Shown here one piece after another: positions 1 to 11,626 of a stretch of 64,000 nt of DNA. This DNA is from Dipteronia dyeriana (lineage: Eukaryota > Streptophyta > Magnoliopsida > Sapindales > Sapindaceae): NCBI GenBank assembly GCA_032871835.1, contig CM065296.1:10611001-10675000 (forward strand), given 5' to 3'. Position numbers and translations under genes: made by a program. The notes below the pieces were generated by a model that ran no database searches, was not told the origin of the DNA, and worked only from the letters and a program-made list of their open reading frames with translations. Each line of letters begins with the position of its first letter. The first letter of the stretch is position 1.

Positions 1-560
1 CCTGACCAAGGCATCAGGAGGGCTATCTAGCTATTTCCTGGTCTCGAGATCTGGATGGCAACTATGCTCTTAAACTCAGACCCTTCTTGGGGGTGGTAGC
101 CCGACCAAGGCATCAGGAGGACTATCTAGCTATTTCTTGGTCTTGAGATCTAGATGGCAAATATGCTCTTACACTCAGACCCTTCTTGGGGGTGGTAGCC
201 TGACCAAGGTATTAGGAGGGCTATCTATTTTTTTCCTGGTCTCGAGATCTGGATGGCAACTATGCTCTTACCCTCAGACCCTTCTTAGGGGTGGTAGCCC
301 AACCAAGGCATCAGGAGGGCTATCTAGCTATTTCCTGGTCTCAAGATCTGGACTGCAACTATGCTCTTACACTCAGACCCTTCTTAGGGGTGGTAGCCCG
401 ACCAAGGCATCATAAGGGCTATCTAGCTATTTTTGGTCTCGAGATCCGGATGGCAACTATGTTCTTACACTCAAACCCTTCTTGGCGGGGGGTAGTGCCC
501 TGTCAAGGCATTAGGAGTGGTGGGGGGGCTTCCCCGGCTTACCCCTGGTATTGAGGTGAT
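1..560. repeat. 99-bp tandem repeat (minisatellite), about 5.5 copies
   Basis: The block GACCAAGGCATCAGGAGG followed by a GGTCTCGAGATCTGGATGGC segment recurs with starts near 4, 103, 202, 301, 400 and about 502, a period of 99 bp. The array is cut by the window start, so its true length is unknown. Because 99 is divisible by three, long open frames run through it; I treat these as artefacts. It lies just downstream, in minus-strand sense, of the gypsy integrase remnant at 640-1735, the place where Tat-type elements often carry tandem repeats. Confidence 0.9.
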
Positions 561-639
561 AATGTCAAATTTTCCATGTATACCCAAATCATTGTAGGAC
601 ATAGTTGAAGAAAGAGTAGACAAGAAAGCAGGCTTTATT

Positions 640-1735
640 GATATGGAGGATGGAGTACATTTTTATCGGAGAAAAAAAAAAGAAACTAGTTGGAGGCCGC
701 CTGCTCCTGAGTCCCCTGTTCAAGGGTATAATTTCCTTAGGTGATCCGTTTTCCAAGTATGGTCGATGAGTCGGCCATTCATATCCTCGAGCTTGTCGCC
801 CCATTACGGATCACCATCTTTATTAGGTATGGTCCTTCCCAATTGGGCCCTAGGACCCCGTCTGACCTCTTCCTGGTATTCAACGTTACTTTCCTGAGAA
901 CTAGGTCTCCTTCTTTGAAGTTTCAGGCTTTAACCCTCATGTTGAAGTACCTGGCAATCCTGCTTTGGTAGATTGCTACCTTATCGATTATTCGATCTTG
1001 TTTTTCCTCCAGGAGGTCTAAGCTAGCTCAAAGCTTACTTTCAAATCTCCCCAGTTTTAAATGTTGGATTCTAAAGAAGGTCAACTTGTGCTCTATAGGT
1101 AGGACTGCTTCAACCCCGAAGGCCAGAGAGTAGGGCGTTTCCCCGGTAGCTGTTTTCCTTGTAGTGCGGTAAGCCTAAAGGACCTCGGGAAGCTCTTCTA
1201 CCCATCTGCCTTTCTTCTGCTGTAGCTTTTTCTTCAACAACTTCTTAATGGTTTTGTTTGTGGATTCCACCAGACCATTGGTTTGAGGGTGGGCTATCGA
1301 AGAAAAACGAAGGTCGATTCCCAAGCCTTCACAGAAATCTCTGAATCGGCCATTATCGAACTTTTTTCCAAGGTCTTTTATGATGGCAAGGGGGTTTCGA
1401 ACGTACACACTACATTAGTCTTGGTGAACCTTATTGTGTTTTCTTCTGATATCTGGGAGAGTGATCCAGCTTCAACCCATCTTGTGAAATAGTCAATCGT
1501 AACGATAACGTGTTTGGCCTGTCCCGGAGCTGTAGAAAGCGGTCGAATCAAATCGACTCCCCACATAGCAAAGGGGTATGGCGAGCTAAGGGATGACAAG
1601 CGCTTCGAAGGGAGGTGACTCAAGTTTGTGGCCTTCTGGCATGCCTCGCAGGTTTGCACCATGTTCTTCACATCTTGATGGATGGTCGGTCAATAATACC
1701 CCATGCGGAGAACCTGATATGCGTGAATGAGTTTG
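640..1735 (-). pseudogene. Ty3/gypsy (Tat-type) integrase fragment
   Basis: Read on the minus strand, this is the end of a gypsy polyprotein. The zinc-binding region includes QTCEACQKATNL near 1655-1620. The integrase core follows with WGVDLIRPL and VTIDYFTRWVEA (first Asp), KDLGKKFDN (second Asp) and HPQTNGLVESTNK (Glu), so the DDE residues are present. A frameshift lies near 1378-1408, where the reading frame changes. The integrase C-terminal region continues, with stops, toward 660. Upstream reverse transcriptase and RNase H are missing. The style of the core matches the Tat lineage, as does the element at 22308-28345. It is an old, inactive 3' fragment; assignment to gypsy integrase is secure and the clade is inferred. 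Confidence 0.85.
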
Positions 1736-1739
1736 TTTT

Positions 1740-2344
1740 CTCTATGGAATTAAACTCTTGGCTCGCACGTATACGGGATTAATGATGGTTATCTCCTAGA
1801 TATGATCTTTTATGTTATCGCGTCATGGTATTTCATGGAGGTCACCCAGCTAGCTGCCTGTTGCCCCATAAAGTGAGGTAGATCCATGCTCCGACTCTGT
1901 TCTTAGAAACTTGAGATGGATTTTCCCTGACCCTTAGGGGCTCGAGGTGTTCCTGTAGATATTCCTGAGAGGTAGACGGGGTAGTGTAGATTTAGGCGTG
2001 ATTCTTTTTTTATGCCCAGCAGGGACAACAAGCTTCTGGAGATGTTGGTGGGCTTCTCTCAAATGTCTCTTGAGCTTGTAGACTTCTCCTGGCATTCACG
2101 TGGCGGTTGAGGAGCTCGACCTCAAAGCTGGGGTTCCCCCATAGGTTGCCTGGAGAAGCCCGGGCTCCAGTATTCGTGTGTTGGCTCGTCCTGGTCGTGC
2201 CTAGCTTGTTTTCTATTAGTTGTGAAGTCGAGCCGACCTTCCCTGCTCCTACGGGGTGACTTTATGGTCTATCCGGGCTTTTATGATTGTTGATTATGGG
2301 TTTCGACTTGTGGCGGGAAAGTGGAAAATTTCTCTTTGACCCCT
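1740..2344. other. Unassigned sequence between gypsy fragment and MULE
   Basis: I see no supportable gene. It is relatively GC-rich for the window and probably belongs to the decayed gypsy element, but no protease, reverse transcriptase or RNase H motif could be read in either strand. Confidence 0.4.
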
Positions 2345-2789
2345 GGCCAAATTTCACTATTAAAAAAATTAATGGCACCTTTTTGGGGGCTGTTGTGTAA
2401 ATAGCACCTCATTAATAAATCATGTTTAAAATACACCATTTAAAGTGTGGAGACCAAAATACTTATGCCATCACTTTCGTTGTGAAGAAAGAGAGAAAAA
2501 ATAAAAAGTAAAAAGCAAAAAAGTGAATTGACGGCATCGTGTTCACGGTGACGGTACTAAAACTTGGAAACCAGTGTCATATGGATAGTTGAACAGAATA
2601 TTGCAATCGATCGAGTTTAGTTGAGCTAGAATTTGTATCGTTTTGGCTGTTGATTAAGTGAATGAAATGTTAGATTAGGTTTTATTTGTGAATCTGAGAA
2701 TGAAAATAGATTTGAGAATGAAAATGGGTTAGGTTAGGGTTTTGTATTTGTAAAAAAGTTGTTTAGGAAAATGAAATCGAGCTTCGAGC

Positions 2790-3315
2790 ATTTGTATAAA
2801 ATCTCGGAGCTTTTATACAAAAGCTCGATCCGAGCTTTTATAAAAGCGTCGAGCTTTTATATAAAAGCTCTGATCAAGGTTTTATAAAAGATCCGAGATT
2901 TTATAAACGGAGCTTTTATAAACGGAGCTTTTATAAAACCTCGATCCGAGCTTTTGTATAAAAGCTCGGATGTTTTGTACAAAATCTCGGAGCTTTTGTA
3001 CAAAAGCTCAATCCGAGCTTTTATTTAAAAGCTCGAAACTCTTTTACAAAAGCTGGATCCGAGCTTTTATAAAAGCGTCGAGCTTTTACAAAACCTCGAT
3101 CCAAGCTTTTGTACAAATTCTCGAAGCTTTTATACAAAAGCTCGAAGCTTTTATTCAAAAGCTCGGAGTTTTATGCAAAAGCTCGCAGCTTTTATACAAA
3201 AGCTCGATCCGAGCTTTTGTACAAAAGCTCGGAGCTTGAAGATAAAAGCTCGCTTCGAGCTTTTATAAAAGCTCTGTCTGAGCTTTTATCTTCAAGCTCC
3301 GAGCTTTTGTTAAGG
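2790..3315. repeat. Left subterminal array of short palindromes
   Basis: Dense repeats of the self-complementary type GAGCTTTTATAAAAGCTC, GAGCTTTTGTACAAAAGCTC and GCTCGATCCGAGC, spaced about 25-35 bp. Each unit can fold on itself. Open frames across it come from the repeat and are not genes. A matching array lies inside the right end of the same MULE at 9965-10315. Confidence 0.85.
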
Positions 3316-3382
3316 TTAGAGCTTGTTATTTCTAAGGATTTCATAGGGCCAAAAATTTAATTATGTTGTTGTTTAATTTCAG

Positions 3383-6300
3383 ATGATGAATCGGTTGATG
3401 GAGTCGCTTAAAACTCCAGTGGAAGAGTGGTACGAGGGCAAAGTCACTCACCATAACCATTTCGATACCCTTGGCTAGATAGACGATGCCATTAACCGGG
3501 TCCCTACAGAATGGGCTGAGGAAGACCGACGTTGGTTAAGGGCGTCCTGTTTTGGGCATTTATGGACCATGCCTCGCCTGGTGAAGTTTTCGGGTGGTAT
3601 TATCCGCCAACTACTTCTACGGGAGGTGCATCATAATATGCCCTTAGACGAGATGTGGTTTATGTTAGGCACTCATGAGGTGAGGTTCTCCAAGGTAGAA
3701 TTATGCCTAATCACCAGATAAAGGTTCAGAGTAGTACCGGATACGAGCAGCTATGTTAGCGTGGTTAATGGCCTACATCACCGGTACTTTTGTGGTAAGG
3801 ATAAGATTTCATCCTTCAAGTTGAGAGATGTCCTGAGGCGAGGTAAGTTTCAGCAGGCATACGATAGTGTGAAACTATGCATCATCTATATGCTGAACTG
3901 GATACTTATGGGGTTGGACGAGAGAGTCAAAATTCCAGTTTGGCAGTTACGGCTAGTGGATGATCTGGAAGATTTTGACGCGTTCTCGTGGGGTGCACAT
4001 GTGTACAGTCATTCTATAATTTCATTCAAGCATGCGCTTGACGGGCGACTGGAGCGGTTCTAGAGACGCCCGCAAACAAAGGGACGTGACATATATATAG
4101 TAGAGGCGTACAACATTTACGGTTTATCTTTTTGTAAACATCTATATGGAATTTGGAAATAACATATATTTATTTATGGATTTTTGCTTTCGAGGTGATC
4201 CCCGAGCTTGGGACCCAATTCGGGACTCTGGTGGCTACCGATATGTCTCCCTGAATTCTGAAGTGAGCGTTAAAGATATAACCGATAGGGGATAGGTTGT
4301 TGAATATATTCACAGATCATGTAAGTGTCTAACTTGTTAATGTTAATAACTAAATTCAATTACACAACGTCCTAACAACATTTTCAGATGTTTGCAAGCA
4401 AGGAATTGGTGGCCACCCAAGCTGAGAGGGGCGAACCCTATTATACGGGCATAGTGGAGGCGATACCAGATCTTTTGGGTGGCGGACAAGAAGGTATATC
4501 GGATTCAACGAAGGCAAGTCCGAGTGACCAAGACATTATACCAGAGGTAGAGCAACATCGTGTCGGTGAAGAGATGCATACAGATACAGAGGGAGGCACT
4601 GGGGCCTATGATTTACGATGACGGGACACAATGCTGCAGATAGCTCATGAGACGACGATGTAGGGGCGCACGAGGTATGTTAAAATTGTTGTTCTGCATT
4701 TATTTGTTTCAAACGCATGTATGTGTGCATGACTGACATTGTGTATTTGTTTTCAGGACAGGCTGGAGCTTATAATCCAAGCATTGGAGGGTTCAGTCCT
4801 AGTTTTACGAGATGATCTGCGGAGAAGTGATAAAGAACGAAACAGGCAGCATCAGCAGCTGATGGACTTAGTCCAAGCTTAGAGGGGATCGACATCACAG
4901 ACAATAGGAGAGGACCCACAGTCCCATGATCGAGATGATTCATACAGAGACTTCATGGGTGGACGTAGTCCTGTTGACGAGACAGACCCGACTAGAGACG
5001 TATGTGGTATGCAGGGTACCAGACTATAGACATATGGTACCGTACTCGATACATAGGTGGCCGGACCTGATACACAAGGTACCGATATAGACACTGGAGG
5101 CACTGGCCGATACCAGGAGACTCGTACTGACATTACACCTGAGTTTCCCCTGCTTCTCGAGGTGCAGGAGACTTCGTCTGAATGAAATCGCCATCTTAGG
5201 GGTTCTTCCACCGGACTTGGCTCTGCAGTTACATCGTATGATTCCTCCTCCCACTGTCATAGCAACATCATCCCACAGGATCCCTCATCCTCTCATCATC
5301 ACACCCGGTTCATCCCACTGGATCCGTCCTCCTCCCACCGACACACCCCACGTCTTCCGTATCCCCCATGCATGTAAGCGCGGGTGGCAGTTGGTCAACC
5401 GATACACTGACCCAACTCGTCTAAAGAGACCTAGGATAATACCAGTAGCATCAGAGCATACATTCAATCCTACAGCGTTGGTAGATGCTGGGCAGTTGGA
5501 GGTCTACAAAGCATATAAGAACAATAGTTCAACATGGGGCTTGTAAGTATCAGATGTGTTACTTTATTTCTGCACCAACATTAATCTGTTTAATTTGTCT
5601 GATATTCAAAAAATTGGTTTATACAGGCCCGATATTGATATCATGGAGCTAGTAGACGTCGGTTGGTTCCACAGATTCGAAGAGAACTACATGGAGTTGT
5701 TTGACTCGATAAGCAACTAAATTTTTCTGGGTTTGACTTTTTTTACACTTGAATTGTAACAGTGTTTCCAAATCTTTTTACAACATATGGACGCATACCT
5801 GACCATCTTACGGAAGCGTCAACAAGCATACCCCAATGTTTATAACCAAAGGACAAACATTCTAGGAACTCAGTTCTTTGTAAGTGTTTGTTGGTTTGTG
5901 TGTACGTATTTATCAATGAATTGATCCTCACTCACAATGACAATTTGTTTGTCCACAACCATTATTGGAGTACCAGTGAGAGAAAATAATGCCTCGTGGT
6001 GATGATGGTAAAGACAAGACGCTGGGGTGGAAAGTCTTGTAGTACAGGTGGACTGCGGAAGACCTTATGACCGTACGTGGATTTCTCCCAGCAGGAACCC
6101 GGCCCTGGCACGAGGTTGACATGGTAATTGTTATAAAATGATTTCCATATTTTGTTTCTCCCATAATTATGGTGAACATATGTGTTATTCCTTGGTACAG
6201 GTTCTTATTCCTTGCAACATCGGACACCAACATTGGCTTGTGGCTAGCGTGTACTTGATAGCCGAGATGATACATATCCTAGACCCCTTCAGACAAGAGG

Positions 6301-6692
6301 TCCCCGTTAGCATAAGGAAACGCCAGGTACAACCACTCAGGTGGTTTCTTCTTTCCATGTTGAATCAGTTTGGGTTTCGCGATGACTGGCCACCCGGTAG
6401 GGAGAAGTTCAAGAGGGAGAATAGGCTTTTTGGGGTGAGCCTGGTGTCGAACACATCTTTGTCGCAACAACAACAAAGGTATTAATATATAACAGTATGT
6501 ACACACGATCCAATAAAAATTATTATCTTTGTAACGCGTGTCTATGTCGTGCATTACAGCAGCAACTGTGGGGCGCATACGTTGAGGCTGATAGAGTACA
6601 TACTGGCAGATAGGATCCAGTATGATTGGACAGAAGATGATATGCCCACCATACGGGAGACGATGGCAGTAGAGGTGTTTTGTAACGCCTAA
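3383..6692 (+). pseudogene. DUF1985 / Ulp1-like C48 cysteine protease gene, decayed
   Basis: The first exon starts with ATGATG at 3383 just after a TTTCAG acceptor. It encodes a DUF1985-like domain (blocks FSGGIIRQLLLREV, DEMWFMLGTHEVRFS, FSWGAHVYSHS) in one frame to 4063, broken by TAG at 3476 and TAA at 3719. More exon-like pieces follow: EVIPELGTQFGT near 4190, then 4388-4620, about 4757-5200 and 5400-5546. The peptidase domain spans about 5630-6692: WFHRFEENYMELF, a YPNVYNQR block, then HQHWLVASVY (His), IHILDPF (Asp) and NCGAHTLRLIEYI (Cys), with TAA at 6690-6692. The C48 His-Asp-Cys triad is therefore readable. Several stops (one near 6040) and unclear joints in the low-complexity middle make this a pseudogene. 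Such proteases in MULEs resemble SUMO proteases; their substrate is unknown. Confidence 0.75.
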
Positions 6693-6966
6693 CCACAAAT
6701 CCAAGGAATGAATGTTGTACAATAATGGAGTTGTATTAAATTATGTAATAATATTCATTCGTTAAATTATGTAATAATATTCATTCATTAAATTATGTAA
6801 ATTATGCATATTTTATGACATCGTCTAGCATTGACAAATTTTACATCCCGTTCTTCAATAGGAAACTAAAAATTATCATCCCTATTTAATCTGAAAATAA
6901 TAACGTAACATTTTCACATCGTGCAATTACAACTAATAAATATGGATTCTTTCCAAATACGCTCAG

Positions 6967-7186
6967 TCATACTACGGTAGGTCCATTATCAGGGCACGTC
7001 TGGTTGTTGTGTCCAACTGAATGACAGATGCTACACTTGCGCCGATATTCTGGCAGAACAATTCTGCTCTGACCATCATTAATCAATGGTGGATTATGAT
7101 ATCGTCTAGCATTATGTCTTGATTCTCCACATCTTCTACACGATTGAGTGGTTGTCCTTTTTTAAGACGAGGCATGTCGCCCCCCG

Positions 7187-7220
<34 letters not shown>

Positions 7221-9757
7221 GGACGTCTTGCTTGCCTCCTCGATAATGGATTTAACACCACACGATCGGCGATGTCAGTGGGGACTATCCATGAAGACAG
7301 ATGGCCAACAGGCACAATAGGAACCGAGTAAGCATCGATTAGTGTCTGTCTCTTGTAGAAATCCGAACACAAAGATGTGTAATCCAAGTTTCGTTCCCTA
7401 TAGCAACAATTACATGGGGTGTCAAATTCATTTGCAAGTACCTAAAATATATTAAGTAAAAGTATTATACCTTGCTGCTGCAAGTTCGTGTGAACATGGA
7501 AACATGTCCATTTGAAATTTATTGCACGTGCAAGTCTTTTGGGCTAAGTCAACAGTCCACTGCTTCCTGGACCATTTGACGGAGAATATGTTCCAATCAA
7601 CTGGATTGACGGTCATATATGCACACTTCTCAACACGTTTGAGGATCACAAGATGTGCTGCGTCAGTCAACTGATGATGCATGGACTGTGTAGTACGATG
7701 GCGATCATGCAATCACCTCTGTAGCATATTCCTAATGAATTCTGCCAGTGTCAGCATGGGCAGTTGCGGTGCGAATTTGAGGCATGATTTTATGCATTCA
7801 GCAACATTTGTTTTCATGACCCTATACCTTCTTTCCGGACAATATACGCGGGACCAATTGTGTGGACCAACTTCAATGACATAATTGAATGCATTCTGAT
7901 GCAGGTTACGCAGCTCTTCCATGTTGATATTATATTTAAACTCAGTTTATGATCTAGCTGCTTTATCCATTATGGTTGCTACATCCTTTCTGTGAAATTG
8001 CTTATTCACATTTTTAGAAAAGTGCCAACAACATATAATATGTGTTGCATCAGGAAAAACTTTATAAACCCCAGCTTCAAGGCTTGCATGTCGATCGGAA
8101 ATGAAAACTAGATCAACAATATGGCATAGGGCACCCTTCAAGCAATCCAAAAACCACTCCCATGAAAGGTTGTTTTCTGAGTCACCATACCTAAAAGCAA
8201 TTGGATACACATGTTCGCTCCCATCTTGTACAGTTGCAACAAATATTGTACCCCCAAATCTTCCCTTTAAATTGGTACCATCTACAACAATAACTGGATG
8301 CATATACCTCCGGAATCTTATGAGTGAGGCACCCAACGACATAAAAAATAGAGAAATCTACCATCTTCGTCGCACTGTAAGTCAGTTATTGTCCCTGGAT
8401 TTTGTTGCTCTAACACATAGCCAAATGATGGCAGTAGTTTGAAGGTTTCCTCATGTATTCCATAAGTCAGTGACAACGCATATTGCAGAACTTGATGTGC
8501 CTTACTGTACAAGATTTAGATACCATACATTGTTTTCATGTTGACGATTATCTCCTTCGGACGCATTAGTTGACCATCTTGTTGTTAAAGTCTAGGTGCA
8601 ACCATTTCTCCAATTATGACTGCACTAGCTTGTCGGTGACGGAGGTGAATCTCCTCCAAAGGACATGTGTGTTCGTTCATAAAACTTCTTACTTGGAAGT
8701 ATGTCCCTTCATCTCTCCTAACCGCTCTTAATTTTCCCGTACAGTTGTCCATCAAACAAACCAAATGTAACATTGTCTTATTTGACCTTTTCACCTTCCA
8801 CTCGAAGTTCTCTTGTATTGTAAAATGCCCAACGAGTCTCTTCTAATCCTTTTTGGTAGGAAAAAATTGCCCCTTATATATCATGCTTGTAGGTTCTTCT
8901 TAAACCGAGTTCCTGCTTCAACCATTACCAAATGAGTATGATTGTGCTTCTGGAATAACCCACGTTCTGACATTATCATAATCAAATGGAGTTAAATTAG
9001 GCCGGACCTCGGAAGTCCCAGCTATATCTGCTGCACTGCAAGTAAATCTTTGTACAGGTGTTGCATGTCTTTCCGGTTCGACAGCCTTTTTCTCTTCCTC
9101 ATTGTTAGCTACATTATTAACCGGATGCAAATTTTCCTCATCATCCATCTGTTGTGTCGGTCCAACATTCAGTTCACTGTTCTGCTCATTGTTTATGTCA
9201 TTGTAAAAGTCAATATAATAGCAGTTGAACTGCCCATCATTCATCTCAATTTGACATCCAAACACATTGTCGAATTGGCCACCGACTAATTCACCGTGTT
9301 CGGCTACTTCCGGTGGGACACCACACAGGTTTTCCTTACTGTTATTCCAATTTCTTTCTGTGAATAACTGGTTGCTTTCACCTGAAGATCGAAATTTTTG
9401 GGTGTTATCACAATGAGGGATTTCTTCACCAATGACACCTCTTGTTACCCTCTCAATTAGACTGACACATACTTGAGGAATCACCCTATCTTCCCCCAAC
9501 ATAAACTGAACATCATCATCATTTCTTATAAACGTGCAACATGTAGTCCCAGGAACCATTGATATACACAGTAGATCAACACTGTATTTGTTGACATTAT
9601 ACTTAACAACAGTTTCCATGATCGACACCAACTCTTGGTAAGTCATGCTCTTTGAGACATATATTCCTTGATTATCAACACCTAAAAACCTCTGACTTCC
9701 ATCGAGTAACTGCTCCTATCGACCGTTGTAACAGTTGACTATTCTCACCCGATTCAT
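6967..9757 (-). pseudogene. MuDR-type MULE transposase, decayed
   Basis: ATG at 9757 (minus) opens an N-terminal PB1-like MuDR region to about 8918. A CLMDNCTGKLRA..HTC zinc domain (DNA binding) lies at 8794-8585. The catalytic MULE domain at 8342-7947 contains VIVVDGTNLKGRFGG (Asp), LVFISDRH (Asp) and ICCWHFSKN. A SWIM finger CTCNKFQMDMFPCSH lies near 7530-7490. Last comes a CCHC knuckle CSICHSVGHNNQTC near 7040-6995, with the stop at 6967-6969. The domain order is complete. Breaks are a TAG about 14 codons in (9716-9718), several more stops between 8918 and 8512, a frameshift near 8318-8342, stops near 7945 and 7710, and a C/G homopolymer at 7187-7218 in the C-terminal linker. It would cut and join the MULE ends in the nucleus if intact. 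It is convergent with the protease gene, about 270 bp between stops. Confidence 0.85.
7187..7218. repeat. Run of 32 C (poly-G on the minus strand)
   Basis: After CCCCCC-G there are 32 uninterrupted C. On the coding strand of the transposase it encodes a glycine run in the linker before the zinc knuckle. Its length probably slips, and the read length may be an assembly estimate. Confidence 0.9.
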
Positions 9758-9764
9758 TCTCCTG

Positions 9765-9790
9765 TCAAAATCAAAATCAAAATCAAAATC
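9765..9790. repeat. Hexanucleotide microsatellite (TCAAAA)n
   Basis: About four perfect TCAAAA units directly upstream (minus sense) of the transposase start codon. Confidence 0.85.
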
Positions 9791-9964
9791 ACAAACCATT
9801 ATTAACATTAACAATATCTAAATTAAATTTCAAATAACAATTAAAAAACCAAATGAATGTTATAAAAAAGCTCAAAAATAATAACAAATGTCGAAATTAA
9901 AAAATTTCATTCGAAACAAAAAATACTAGGATAATCAAAGTACAAGCTCGAGCCAATACACTAA

Positions 9965-10315
9965 AATCTCAGAAAAGAAAAATAAAATTTCGATCAAATG
10001 CAATAACATCTCGGATAAGCATAGTAAAAGAGTTCGGACCGAGTTTTTTATATAACTGGTCTGAGCTTTTATAAAAGCTTGGAGTAGTTATATAAAAAGT
10101 CGGTCCGAGTGTTTTTATATATGCCCCGAGCTTTTATATAACAGCTCTGCCCGAGCTTTTATAAAAGCTCAGAGTTGTTATATAAAAGCTCGGTTTGAGC
10201 GTTTATGTATAAGCTCCGAGCTTTTATAAAAGCTCGCAGCTGTTATATAAAAGCTCAGTCTAAGCTTTTATCAGAGCTGCGAGCTTTTATATAACAGCTG
10301 GGAGCTCTTAAAGCA
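9965..10315. repeat. Right subterminal array of short palindromes
   Basis: Units such as GAGCTTTTATAAAAGCTC and AGCTGTTATATAAAAGCTC repeat at about 25-35 bp spacing. This mirrors the left array at 2790-3315 and supports a single MULE bounded by both. It lies upstream of the transposase gene in its reading direction. Confidence 0.8.
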
Positions 10316-10551
10316 CTCGTAAAAGCATGACAAAACATTATGGAGATCACAAAAATCAGTTACCTGCAGATTTAAAAAACGCACTACTTTTTTGGAGAGA
10401 AATAAACTTATCTTTCTGAAACCGAAGATGAAAGCACAAATACAACTTTTAAGGGCAATTTTGGTAGTTCATCATAATAGGTGCCTTTGAAACATAAGTT
10501 ATTGATATGGTGACATCATCGCAAGGGATAAAAAAAGTGACATTTTGGACC

Positions 10552-11617
10552 ATTTCCACTTGAATAAATCACTACGATCGTTCATTCAAAGTCCCAAGCC
10601 AAACTATTTTCTATCTCCTGCACTTGATCAGTTGGCCGTATCACAATTTTTATAGATTAAAAATCTAACATTTTTAGTGTATAGATTAATATCACAACTA
10701 GAAAATATTACAACACTATGAGTCCTCTATAACCAAAAACCAAAAATATTGAATTTCTACAAATACAAAACATTGCATTTAACTTTGTAAGGACCAGTTT
10801 TGTATTACTTTAACTTTTATAATAATCACCGTTAGTTGTGCTGAAGGAATAATCAACTGTTAAGTTAATCAGCAGATGTTTGGTTAATTGTATTTTTAAG
10901 ACTACTAAATAACTTAAAAGTAGTATATCTATGTTTGATAATTTTATTATAAAAGTGCTGAGATTAGTTACAATGACTAAAATATACATGATTTTAGGAT
11001 CCTGTTCCATTTTTTTCATTAATTAAATATAATAAATCAATATTTAGTTAGAAAATTTAAATTAGAAAAAAAAAATCACAAGAACAATAAAATATTTTTT
11101 AAATATTTAATAAATCAAATAAATATTTAAATAGAATATTTAATTTTGAGATGAAATAAGGTAAATAAATGATTTTATCTTTATTTCATAATGATAATAA
11201 TGATATTTTAAAAGATTCATTAAATGCTGAAATAGATTATTTAATAATCACTTTTAAAGTTAACCCTCACATGCTTCTCAGAATCACGGTCAAAACTTAT
11301 CAAATCATCAATTAATTATTTTTAGAAGTTTTACAAAGATCATTTTATGTTAAAATTATAAAATAATCTTATTTTAACTTTTCATATAAAATATTCCCAC
11401 ATATGTTTTTGCTACTTGCTGGAAAGTGTATTATACAGATTTTAGTATTTCACTGCATGCTGCTATGCAACTCATATCTTGAAAGCAACTATGGCTTGAG
11501 AATGTGAAGATCTTCTATGTAGTTCCCCTAAAAAAAAGCCTTCAATTTGCTGAACTAGAAGGGGGCTATGTTTCATTGGATATTCTGCAGCTATTTTCCT
11601 AATCTTTATTTTTTTTA
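10552..11617. other. AT-rich sequence without recognisable gene
   Basis: Very AT-rich with many stops in all frames. I see no coding motif, RNA gene or repeat array here. Confidence 0.5.
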
Positions 11618-11626
11618 TAAATAATT

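Larger units (their letters stand above)
2345..10551. mobile_element. Mutator-like element carrying a Ulp1-like protease gene (KI-MULE type)
   Basis: A MuDR-type transposase (6967-9757, -) and a DUF1985 plus C48 peptidase gene (3383-6692, +) face each other between two similar inverted ends. The left end (GGCCAAATTTCACT from about 2346) pairs with the reverse complement of the right end (GGTCCAAAATGTCACT, ending about 10551). A second inner similarity pairs the left block AATAAATCATGTTTAAAA near 2412 with the right block reading AATAACTTATGTTTCAAA near 10490. Both ends then run into arrays of AGCTTTTATAAAAGCT palindromes. Plant MULEs carrying Ulp1-like protease genes are known as Kaonashi or KI-MULEs. 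Exact termini and the target duplication were not resolved; candidate 9-bp flanks match poorly. Both genes carry stops, so the copy is not autonomous. Confidence 0.75.

Noticed and set aside
137..554. Two overlapping open frames of about 90 codons
   Set aside because: They run through the 99-bp tandem repeat, whose length is a multiple of three; the peptide is a simple repeat with no domain.
2790..3315. CRISPR-like array
   Set aside because: Units are short palindromes with irregular spacing and no unique spacers, in a plant transposon.
2970..3360. Open frames rich in Ser, Phe, Lys in the palindrome array
   Set aside because: Produced by repeated AGCTTTT units; they lack any non-repeat sequence.
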